From positions 1 to 15,436 of the forward strand of contig CALEOQ010000055.1 of NCBI GenBank assembly GCA_937910255.1: a DNA stretch of 15,436 nucleotides, given 5' to 3'. The notes under the pieces were generated by a model. It was given only the letters and a program-made list of their open reading frames with translations, searched no databases and was not told the DNA's origin. The DNA comes from an uncultured Caulobacteraceae bacterium (lineage in GTDB: Bacteria; Pseudomonadota; Alphaproteobacteria; Caulobacterales; Caulobacteraceae). The first letter of the stretch is position 1. Every line of letters begins with the position of its first letter. Shown piece after piece: positions 6,070 to 11,797 of this stretch. Made by a program: the position numbers and the translations under genes.

Positions 6070-6683
6070 ACCGCCACGTGAAGTTCGTTCTGTTCACCGC
6101 CGTCCTGGCGAGTCTGGTCTTTGCGCTGGCCGCCATCGGCTGGCGCATCCACATGGTCCAGAACCTCGGTCTGGAGCTTCGGCCCCGGCCGCTGGCGCCC
6201 TTCATCCTGCTGGCGGTCCCCGCCGTTTTGGCTGTCATTCTCTGGCGGTCTGAGCGTCTCCTGGCCGAACACCGGCCGGGCGTTTCCGACGAGAACCCGC
6301 GTCACCTGCAGGCGAGCCTCATCTTCACCTTCGTCTTCACGGCGCTCTGCACGGCCTGGATGGGCCTGCTCTATGTCGCGGCCCGTCCTCCGGAGGGCGA
6401 GCTGCTGATTCGGCTGACCGTCGGCCTGATGGGCCTGAGCGTCGCTATCCGCGCCAACCTGTTCGCTAAGCTGTCCCCGCCGGCTCTGGACCGGCCTTTC
6501 AATCGCGACGCCTGGTCCCGGGCCGCTCTTCGCGCGGGCTGGGGCTCGGTGGGCATTGGCCTCGTGCTGATCGCCGCCGCCGCCGTCCTGCCGCTGAAAC
6601 CGCTCTTCTTCGCCTGTCTGGCGGGGGCCGCCGCACTCATCCTCCTCAGCCTCGCCCTCCGTCGCGCCGTGCGGCCAGGATAG
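6066..6683 (+). CDS. SdpI-like multipass membrane protein
   Basis: A 205-aa inner-membrane protein with about six hydrophobic segments, near residues 7-26, 43-60, 83-105, 113-131, 157-176 and 178-198. The segment GLSVAIRANLFAKLSPP (123-139) followed by a DAW-SRAALRAGWG stretch recalls the SdpI family core, in which a 'GN..GK..PN' loop is followed by a W...R motif. The match is remote, so the call leans partly on the adjacent SdpR-like gene. In Bacillus, SdpI gives immunity to a secreted toxin and acts as a receptor for SdpR; homologues elsewhere have no known ligand. No toxin gene is visible nearby. It overlaps the repressor gene by ATGA and ends ten bases before the convergent kinase gene. 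Confidence 0.65.
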   Translation: MNRHVKFVLFTAVLASLVFALAAIGWRIHMVQNLGLELRPRPLAPFILLAVPAVLAVILWRSERLLAEHRPGVSDENPRHLQASLIFTFVFTALCTAWMGLLYVAARPPEGELLIRLTVGLMGLSVAIRANLFAKLSPPALDRPFNRDAWSRAALRAGWGSVGIGLVLIAAAAVLPLKPLFFACLAGAAALILLSLALRRAVRPG

Positions 6684-6693
6684 CTGCGGCCGC

Positions 6694-7572
6694 CTACATC
6701 ACCCCCAGGCGGCGCAGGACCCGCAGGTGCAGGTCGCGCTCGTGGGTGTGGACCCCCGGCGCGCCGGCCACGACGATCAGGGCCTTCCAGAGCGCCCAGG
6801 CCTGGCCGCGCAGCCAGGTGTCGTCGTCCAGGTCCAGGCGCTGGCGGAAGGCGTCGCGGGCGGCGTCGTCGAGGACGGTCCAGGCGAAGGCCAGGTCGCA
6901 GGCCGGATCGCCGACCCCGCAGGTCCCAAAGTCGATCACCGCAGCCAGCCGGCCGTCCCGGACCAGCAGATTGCCCGGCGCCACGTCCCCGTGGATCCAG
7001 ACCGGCGGGCGCGCCCAGCGCGTGGCGAGCGCTGCGTCCCAGAGGGCGAGCGCCGCGGCGCCGTCGATCTGGTCGCCCAGGGTCTGCGCGGCGGCCCGGG
7101 TCTGGCCGTCATAGACCGCCAGATCGCCGCCCCGGTGGAAGTTGTGCGGGCCGGCCGCCGGGCCATCGGCGGCGTCGATGGCGTGCAGGGCCAGCAGGAA
7201 GTCCGCCAGATCCCGGGCGAGGACGCCATGATCGAGGCCCGCCGCGGCGGCCACGGTCTCGCCGTCGATCCAGGCGCAGATCGACCAGGGAAAAGGATAG
7301 CCGTGGCCGGGCGCGCCTACGCCCGCCGGCGCGGGGATCGGCAGGGGGAGCTGGGGGGCGAGTCTCGGCAGCCAGGCCTGCTCCTTCTCCACCTGGGCGA
7401 TGTAGTGGTCTGCGGCCGGCATGCGGACCAGCAGGTCAGCTCCCAGCCGGAAGGTGCGGTTGTCCCACCCACCGGGCTTGACCCTGGTGATGGGCAGGTC
7501 CGCCCACTGGGGAAACTGGTCGGCCAGCAGGGCGGCCACCGTCGCCTCGTCCACCTTGACCCGTTCGGTCAT
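6694..7572 (-). CDS. APH-fold phosphotransferase (aminoglycoside phosphotransferase family)
   Basis: A 292-aa small-molecule kinase. KPGGWDNRTFRLG (32-44) is the nucleotide loop. WIHGDVAPGNLLV (192-204) is the Brenner motif with Asp196 as catalytic base and Asn201 as metal ligand, and VIDFGTCGVGDPACDLA (212-228) carries the second metal ligand, Asp214. The catalytic core is complete. Similar chromosomal proteins in environmental alphaproteobacteria are usually not drug-resistance enzymes, and the physiological substrate is unknown. There is no mobile-element context. Convergent with the SdpI-like gene and divergent from the oxidoreductase gene. Confidence 0.9.
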   Translation of the reverse strand: MTERVKVDEATVAALLADQFPQWADLPITRVKPGGWDNRTFRLGADLLVRMPAADHYIAQVEKEQAWLPRLAPQLPLPIPAPAGVGAPGHGYPFPWSICAWIDGETVAAAAGLDHGVLARDLADFLLALHAIDAADGPAAGPHNFHRGGDLAVYDGQTRAAAQTLGDQIDGAAALALWDAALATRWARPPVWIHGDVAPGNLLVRDGRLAAVIDFGTCGVGDPACDLAFAWTVLDDAARDAFRQRLDLDDDTWLRGQAWALWKALIVVAGAPGVHTHERDLHLRVLRRLGVM

Positions 7573-7595
7573 CGCTTCCCCCAGCTCTGGCTTCA

Positions 7596-7627
7596 GGCTT
7601 CCCTAGCGTCAGGGTTGAAGCCCCTGA
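7596..7627. promoter_or_regulatory. Overlapping inverted repeats between divergent genes
   Basis: Within the 118-base divergent region, GGCTTC (7596-7601) and GAAGCC (7617-7622) form exact arms 15 bases apart, CCCT (7601-7604) and AGGG (7611-7614) form an inner dyad, and TCAGGG (7609-7614) and CCCTGA (7622-7627) form another pair. The first arrangement recalls MerR-type operators, but no regulator gene is adjacent. A regulatory role is a guess. Confidence 0.35.
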
Positions 7628-7680
7628 TCGGCGCGGTCCATGGTCCGCTCCATTCTTCTCACCCATTCAAGACAGATAAG

Positions 7681-7686
7681 GGAGGG
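7681..7686 (+). promoter_or_regulatory. Shine-Dalgarno deciding the oxidoreductase start
   Basis: GGAGGG four bases before the ATG at 7691. It supports this start over the in-frame ATG at 7640, which has no such site. Confidence 0.75.
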
Positions 7687-7690
7687 CCAT

Positions 7691-8674
7691 ATGCCCATCA
7701 GCCGCGAAGTTCATCTCATCACCCGCCCCAACGGCATGCCGCAGGAGCGCGAGTTCGAGATCGTCGAGACCAACGTCCCCGACGCCGCCGACGGCCAGGT
7801 GCTGGTCCAGAACCTCTACATGTCGGTGGACCCGGCCATGCGCCCGCGGCTGACCGCCGGCCAGGCCCTGAACGAGGCCATGATGGGCGGCGCGCTGGGC
7901 CGCGTGGTCCAGTCCAAGAGCCCCGACTTCGCCGTGGGGGACCTGGTCACCAATCGCCTGGGCTTCAGGGAATATTTCGTCTCTGACCCCAAGGGCCTGT
8001 CGAAGCTGACGCCGGCCGAAGGCCTGCCGCTGACGGTGCACATGCATGCGCTGGGCATGACCGGCTTCACGGCCTATGGCGGCCTGCTGTTCATCGGCGC
8101 GATGAAGGAGGGCGAGCAGGTGTTCGTCTCCACCGCCGCCGGCGCGGTGGGCTCCATCGCCGCCCAGATCGCCAAGATCAGAGGCGGCTATGTGGTCGGC
8201 TCCACCGGCTCGGACGACAAGGCCGCCTGGCTGCGCGACGAGATCGGCCTGGACGCGGTGATCAACTACAAGACGCAACCCATCCGCCAGGCCCTGGAAG
8301 AGGCCACGCCCAAGGGCATCGACGTCTATTTCGAGAATGTCGGCGGCGAGCACCTGGAAGCCGCGCTGCGCCGGATGAACACGCTCGGCCGCATCGCCGT
8401 CTGCGGCATGATCTCGGGCTATAACGAAGGCCAGGCGCCGGTGCGCAACCTGTCCAACATCATCTATTCGCGGGTGATGCTGCGGGGCTTTGTGGGCACC
8501 GACTTCATGCACCTGCAGCCCGACTTCCAGCGCGACATGGCCGGCTGGCTGCGGGAGGGCAAGATCAAGTACCAGGAGACGGTGATGGACGGGATCACGT
8601 CCGCGCCCAAGGCGCTGATCGGCCTGCTGGAAGGCGCCAATTCCGGCAAGATGCTGGTCAAGCTCGCCGAGTAG
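7691..8674 (+). CDS. NADP-dependent oxidoreductase, CurA / leukotriene B4 dehydrogenase type
   Basis: A 327-aa member of the zinc-free medium-chain dehydrogenase/reductase group, which reduces activated C=C bonds of alkenals and enones. YMSVDPAMR (43-51) is the group's N-terminal hallmark. GMTGFTAYGGLL (122-133) precedes the Rossmann fold, whose phosphate loop is STAAGAVGSIAAQIAK (147-162). FENVGGE and RIAVCGMISGYN follow, again as in curcumin/prostaglandin reductases. No zinc-ligand cysteines are present. The ATG at 7691 has an excellent GGAGGG (7681-7686) just upstream, so the longer frame from 7640 is not used. It diverges from the kinase gene and is followed by a strong hairpin. The native substrate is unknown. 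Confidence 0.92.
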   Translation: MPISREVHLITRPNGMPQEREFEIVETNVPDAADGQVLVQNLYMSVDPAMRPRLTAGQALNEAMMGGALGRVVQSKSPDFAVGDLVTNRLGFREYFVSDPKGLSKLTPAEGLPLTVHMHALGMTGFTAYGGLLFIGAMKEGEQVFVSTAAGAVGSIAAQIAKIRGGYVVGSTGSDDKAAWLRDEIGLDAVINYKTQPIRQALEEATPKGIDVYFENVGGEHLEAALRRMNTLGRIAVCGMISGYNEGQAPVRNLSNIIYSRVMLRGFVGTDFMHLQPDFQRDMAGWLREGKIKYQETVMDGITSAPKALIGLLEGANSGKMLVKLAE

Positions 8675-8692
8675 AGCTTCGCCTGCCGCCGA

Positions 8693-8715
8693 GGGGTCCT
8701 GCGATGCAGGACCCC
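8693..8715. terminator. Terminator-like hairpin between convergent genes
   Basis: GGGGTCCTGC (8693-8702) and GCAGGACCCC (8706-8715) form a perfect 10-bp stem with a 3-base loop, midway between the oxidoreductase stop and the xth stop. There is no T-tract on either side, so it is not a standard intrinsic terminator. The right arm can instead pair with GGGG (8719-8722) in a competing CCCC-GAA-GGGG hairpin. Placement suits two-way termination or 3' end protection. Confidence 0.65.
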
Positions 8716-8728
8716 GAAGGGGCTACGC

Positions 8729-9535
8729 TTACAGCCCCAGGTCGGCGGTGACCGGGGCGTGGTCGCTGGGCCGTTCCCATTCGCGCACGTCGTCGTGGAC
8801 GCGGGACGAGGCCGCGCCGGTGCGGAAGGCCGCCTCGCGCAGGCCGGGCGACACCCAGATGTGGTCCAGGCGCAGGCCGCGGTTGGACTTGCGGAAGTCC
8901 GCCGAACGATAGCTCCACCAGGAAAACAGTTTTTCCGGCTCCGGCGTCGCGGCCCGGGGCAGGTCGATGAAGCCCAGGGACGCCTGCAGGGCCTCCATGG
9001 CCGCCACCTCCACCGGCGTGTGGCTGACGATGCGCGACATCTGCTTGTGGCTCCAGACATCGAACTCGCCGGGCGCCACGTTCAGGTCGCCGACGATGGC
9101 CAGGGGCGCCTGGGGGTCGCGGCGGCCCATCTCGGCGGTCAGGCTCTCGAAGAAGTCGAGCTTGTGGTCGAACTTGGGGTTCAGGGCGCGGTCGGGCGTG
9201 TCGCCGCCGGCCGGCACATAGAAGTTCTGGATCTCCACCCCGGCCACCTTGGCCGAGACGCAGCGGGCATGGCCCTCACGGCAGACATTGAGGATCGGCG
9301 CATCCTCGATCGGCAGGCGCGAGGCGATGGCCACCCCGTGCCAGCCCTTCTGGCCGGCGATCTTCACATGCGGCAGGCCCATGGCGGCGAAGGCCTCGCG
9401 GGGAAACTCGGCCTCCTGGCACTTGATCTCCTGCAGGCACAGGACGTCGGGCGCCTGTTCGTCGACGAAGCGGGCGACCTGCTCGGCGCGCAGGCGGACG
9501 GAGTTGATGTTCCAGGAGGCGATACGGAGGCGCAT
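8729..9535 (-). CDS. xth: Exodeoxyribonuclease III (AP endonuclease, Xth family)
   Basis: This Mg-dependent DNA-repair nuclease cuts 5' to abasic sites and removes 3' blocking groups. At 268 aa it matches E. coli Xth in length. Motifs in order: RIASWNINSVRLR (4-16, metal-site Asn), CLQEIKCQ (33-40, Glu36), HGVAIASR (66-73), NFYVPAGGD (104-112, catalytic Tyr106), VGDLNVAP (148-155, Asp150 and Asn152), WWSYR and LRLDHIWVSPGL (221-232, with Asp224) and PSDHAPV (256-262, catalytic Asp-His). All catalytic residues are present. The ATG at 9535 is chosen because homology starts at MRLRIASWN; the open frame continues upstream to 9661 but would translate a repeat and a terminator hairpin. It lies downstream of lolA on the same strand. 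Confidence 0.96.
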   Translation of the reverse strand: MRLRIASWNINSVRLRAEQVARFVDEQAPDVLCLQEIKCQEAEFPREAFAAMGLPHVKIAGQKGWHGVAIASRLPIEDAPILNVCREGHARCVSAKVAGVEIQNFYVPAGGDTPDRALNPKFDHKLDFFESLTAEMGRRDPQAPLAIVGDLNVAPGEFDVWSHKQMSRIVSHTPVEVAAMEALQASLGFIDLPRAATPEPEKLFSWWSYRSADFRKSNRGLRLDHIWVSPGLREAAFRTGAASSRVHDDVREWERPSDHAPVTADLGL

Positions 9536-9554
9536 GGGCAGGGGTTTAGGCCAC

Positions 9555-9604
9555 AGAGCCCGTTCCGATAAGGGGAGAACCGGCTGCCGGATCAAAACCC
9601 GCTC
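9555..9604 (+). repeat. Dispersed palindromic intergenic repeat, decayed copy 2
   Basis: This stretch aligns over about 50 bases with the repeat at 3354-3402 with one single-base gap: shared blocks are AGAGC, CCGATA, ACCGG or CCCGG, CGGA and the CGC end, and about two thirds of positions agree. The layout is the same (GAGC.CGTTCCGA, GAACCGG, CGGATCAAAAC, CGCTC). It lies just upstream of the xth start, inside the likely xth leader. The palindrome is weaker than in copy 1, suggesting decay. Confidence 0.5.
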
Positions 9605-9623
9605 CGGCGCCAGGCTGCGCCAG

Positions 9624-9746
9624 AAGAAAACGCCCGGGGACTGGAGAACCCCGGGCGCCAAGTCATTCGTCTCTCATGCCGCCGCCGGGAGGGGATAGGT
9701 TCCGGCACGGCGCTGATATCGGGCCAGCGGCCCTGCCTCAGCGATG
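9624..9746 (-). ncRNA. Candidate small RNA between lolA and xth
   Basis: On the minus strand, about 120 bases run from a good promoter to a T-tract terminator with three consecutive hairpins. Hairpin I pairs CGCTGA (9743-9738) with TCAGCG (9716-9711) around a 4/4 internal loop and a GGGCC/GGCCC stem. Hairpin II pairs CCGTGCCGG (9710-9702) with the segment 9688-9679 (one G-U pair, one bulge), leaving a 13-base loop AACCTATCCCCTC. Hairpin III is the terminator. The exposed CCCCTC is complementary to Shine-Dalgarno sequences, as in C-rich-loop alphaproteobacterial sRNAs that act on mRNA starts. No open reading frame of useful size exists; a four-codon ATG-to-TGA frame lies at 9677-9663. It could instead be the 3' untranslated region of lolA. 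I do not recognise a named family. Confidence 0.5.
9631..9657 (-). terminator. Intrinsic terminator, minus strand
   Basis: CGCCCGGGG and CCCCGGGCG form a perfect 9-bp stem around a 9-base loop. On the minus strand the stem is followed directly by TTTTCTTCTG (9630-9621), a proper T-tract; the plus side has none. It ends the candidate sRNA and/or lolA readthrough before xth. Confidence 0.85.
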
Positions 9747-9752
9747 CGTGTC

Positions 9753-9781
9753 ATATTTGCCACGAGGCAGATAAAAGTCAA
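9753..9781 (-). promoter_or_regulatory. Predicted promoter of candidate sRNA
   Basis: On the minus strand TTGACT (9781-9776), a 17-base spacer and AAATAT (9758-9753) form one of the best promoter matches in the window, in an A/T-rich pocket. Transcription would start near 9746. The region also contains exact arms CTGCCTC (9734-9740) and GAGGCAG (9764-9770), with CGTG and CACG inside, centred over the -10 box, which could be an operator. Confidence 0.55.
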
Positions 9782-9818
9782 GCGCAAATCACGATGATTC
9801 TTGCGTGTTGTGAGATTG

Positions 9819-10475
9819 TCACATTCGGCCCTGACCGGGGCGCAGGTTGCGGGGGTCCTTCAGGACGAACAGGCTGTCATCCAGGCTGGTCACCTTGTCC
9901 AGACGGGTCAGGCGCACGCGGGTGGCCTGGCCCTGGGCGTCGCTGATCGTCCAGCCCACCAGCTTCATCGGCGAGTTGGAGAAGGAAAGCGTGATCTGGC
10001 CCTCGGCCTCCTTCTTGCCGTCCCGGGCGGTGATGGAGAAGCCGTCGGCCAGGCGGTTGACCCGGGTCACCTGTACGCCGCGATCCAGACGGATCTGCTT
10101 GGCCAGGAACAGGGACAGGGGCGTGGCGCCCAGGGGGTAGGACTCGAAGGTCTTGAGCTTGGAATTGGCCACGGACACCAGGCTGCCGTCCGACACCACC
10201 AGTAGGCCGGAAGGCGCCGCATAGGCGAAGCGGGCCTTGCCGGGGCGCTTCAGATAGATCTCGCCCTGGGTGGTCACCCCCCGGGGATCGGTCTGCACGA
10301 AGGTTCCCTTGGCCTGGCTGAGGCCTTCCAGATAGGCCACGGCGCGGTCCACCAGGGCCTGGTCGGCCGAGGACAGGGCGGCGGCGACCGGGCTCGCTGA
10401 CAGCAGGCCGGCGAAGGGCGCGGCGGCAAGGCCCAAGGCCAGCGTTCGGCGGGAGAGGGCGGGGGTGCGGATCAT
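9819..10475 (-). CDS. lolA: Outer-membrane lipoprotein carrier LolA
   Basis: A periplasmic chaperone that takes lipoproteins released by LolCDE and delivers them to the outer membrane. The protein is 218 aa including a signal peptide: basic LSRRTLALGLAAAPFAGLL, cut near SPVAAA at about residue 32. The SRR makes it Tat-like. The mature part shows the LolA pattern: QAKGTFVQTDPRG.TTQGEIYLKRPGKARFAY (split here by position: about 54-83), LVVSDG, and a C-terminal half with SFSNSPMKLVGWTI and DDSLFVLKDPRN. GGAG precedes the ATG by about nine bases. The usual alphaproteobacterial neighbour xth follows on the same strand, but ftsK, which I remember as the frequent upstream partner, is absent here. 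Confidence 0.9.
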   Translation of the reverse strand: MIRTPALSRRTLALGLAAAPFAGLLSASPVAAALSSADQALVDRAVAYLEGLSQAKGTFVQTDPRGVTTQGEIYLKRPGKARFAYAAPSGLLVVSDGSLVSVANSKLKTFESYPLGATPLSLFLAKQIRLDRGVQVTRVNRLADGFSITARDGKKEAEGQITLSFSNSPMKLVGWTISDAQGQATRVRLTRLDKVTSLDDSLFVLKDPRNLRPGQGRM

Positions 10476-10681
10476 GAAAATCGGCTCCTTGGTCTTAGGC
10501 GGCGGCCTTAACAGGCGCCCGCGGCGTCAATAGGGCGGCGCAGCCCTTCGCCCCGGAGCATGGCCAAACGGCCACGCTTTGGCTTCGTTCCCGGACGGAG
10601 GGGCGCCTTCAAGCCGCAAGTTCTAGCCGAGGGCCGATGAATGGGTCATGTCCAGAGGGTTCAGCCCGCAGTGGATCGCCC

Positions 10682-11797
10682 ATGACCGCCTCGTCCTCCG
10701 CCCCGTCTCGCCAAGACCGCCCCATGGCCACCCTGTGCCGCGACCGGGCCTGGATCGATCAGGCGGTGCAGACCATCGAGGCCGACTTCAACCGCTCGGC
10801 CGACACGCACCTGCTGCGCGCGCCCCTGGCGGGCGGGGTCCACCTCTATTTCAAGGACGAATCCACCCACCCGACCGGCAGCCTCAAGCACCGGCTGGCC
10901 CGCTCGCTGTTCCTTTACGGGCTGTGCAACGGCTGGATCGGCCCGCGGACGCCGATCATCGAGGCGTCCAGCGGCTCGACGGCGGTGTCGGAGGCCTATT
11001 TCGCCCGGCTGCTGGGCCTGAGATTCATTGCGGTGATGCCGAGGTCCACCTCGGCCGAGAAGGTGGCGCAGATCGCCTTCCACGGGGGCGAGACCCATTT
11101 CGTCGAGGCCAGCCCCGACGTTTACGCCGAGAGCGCCCGGCTGGCCGCCGAGCTTTCCGGCCACTACATGGACCAGTTCACCTATGCCGAGCGGGCCACC
11201 GACTGGCGCGGCAACAACAACATCGCCCAGTCGATCTTCAGCCAGATGGGTCAGGAGCCGCACCCGGAACCCAGCTGGATCGTGGCCGGGGCCGGCACCG
11301 GCGGCACCACCGCCACGCTTGGCCGCTTCATCCGCTACAATCGCGCCCAGACCCAGCTCTGCCTGGCCGACCCGCAGGCCTCGGTCTTCCACCGCCATGT
11401 GGCCGACCGCGCCGTGACCGCCAGCGCCGACCGGGGCTCGGTCATCGAGGGGATCGGCCGCGCCCGCTGCGAGCCGTCCTTCAATCCCGAACTGATCGAC
11501 CGGGCCATCGCCGTGCCTGACGCCGCCAGCATCGCCGGCGCCCGGGTGGCCTCGCGGCGCCTCGGCCGGTCCTGCGGCGGCTCCACCGGCACCAACCTCT
11601 TCGCCTGCGCCCAGGTGATCGAGGCCATGGCCGCCGCCGGCCAAACCGGGTCGGTGGTCACCCTGCTGTGCGATTCCGGCGAGCGCTACGCCAGCACCCT
11701 GTCCAACCCCGCCTGGCTGGCGGCGTCCGGCCTCGACGTGGCCCCCTATGAGGCGGCGCTGGAGGCCTTCTTCGACACCGGCCGGTTCACGGTCTAG
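10682..11797 (+). CDS. PLP-dependent cysteine synthase-family enzyme, Cds1-like
   Basis: A fold-type II PLP enzyme, about 371 aa from this start. THPTGSLKHRLAR carries the Schiff-base lysine (Lys69), SSGSTA (96-101) binds the substrate carboxylate, GAGTGGTT (203-210) is the phosphate-binding loop, and CDSGERY (330-336) gives the serine that contacts the pyridine nitrogen. The segment IEADFNRSADTHLL and the phrase KDESTHPTGSLKHRLARS resemble the mycobacterial L-cysteine desulfhydrase Cds1 more than CysK. It may therefore release H2S from cysteine rather than make cysteine (inference). The start is uncertain: ATGs at 10637, 10682 and 10724 are all in frame, GAGGG precedes the first, and conservation begins only after the third. 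Its stop shares CTAG with the convergent amidohydrolase. Confidence 0.85.
   Translation: MTASSSAPSRQDRPMATLCRDRAWIDQAVQTIEADFNRSADTHLLRAPLAGGVHLYFKDESTHPTGSLKHRLARSLFLYGLCNGWIGPRTPIIEASSGSTAVSEAYFARLLGLRFIAVMPRSTSAEKVAQIAFHGGETHFVEASPDVYAESARLAAELSGHYMDQFTYAERATDWRGNNNIAQSIFSQMGQEPHPEPSWIVAGAGTGGTTATLGRFIRYNRAQTQLCLADPQASVFHRHVADRAVTASADRGSVIEGIGRARCEPSFNPELIDRAIAVPDAASIAGARVASRRLGRSCGGSTGTNLFACAQVIEAMAAAGQTGSVVTLLCDSGERYASTLSNPAWLAASGLDVAPYEAALEAFFDTGRFTV

Noticed and set aside
6694..7572. Antibiotic-resistance gene
   Set aside because: The APH fold alone does not show drug modification, there is no mobile context, and base use matches the neighbours.
9536..9661. N-terminal extension of xth to 9661
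   Set aside because: It would translate the repeat and the terminator hairpin; family homology begins at the ATG at 9535.
9624..9746. 6S RNA as the identity of the candidate sRNA
   Set aside because: 6S RNA is a long rod with a large central bubble; this element is three separate hairpins.
10661..11644. 327-aa minus-strand open frame opposite the PLP enzyme
   Set aside because: Antisense shadow; the plus-strand frame has all PLP motifs.
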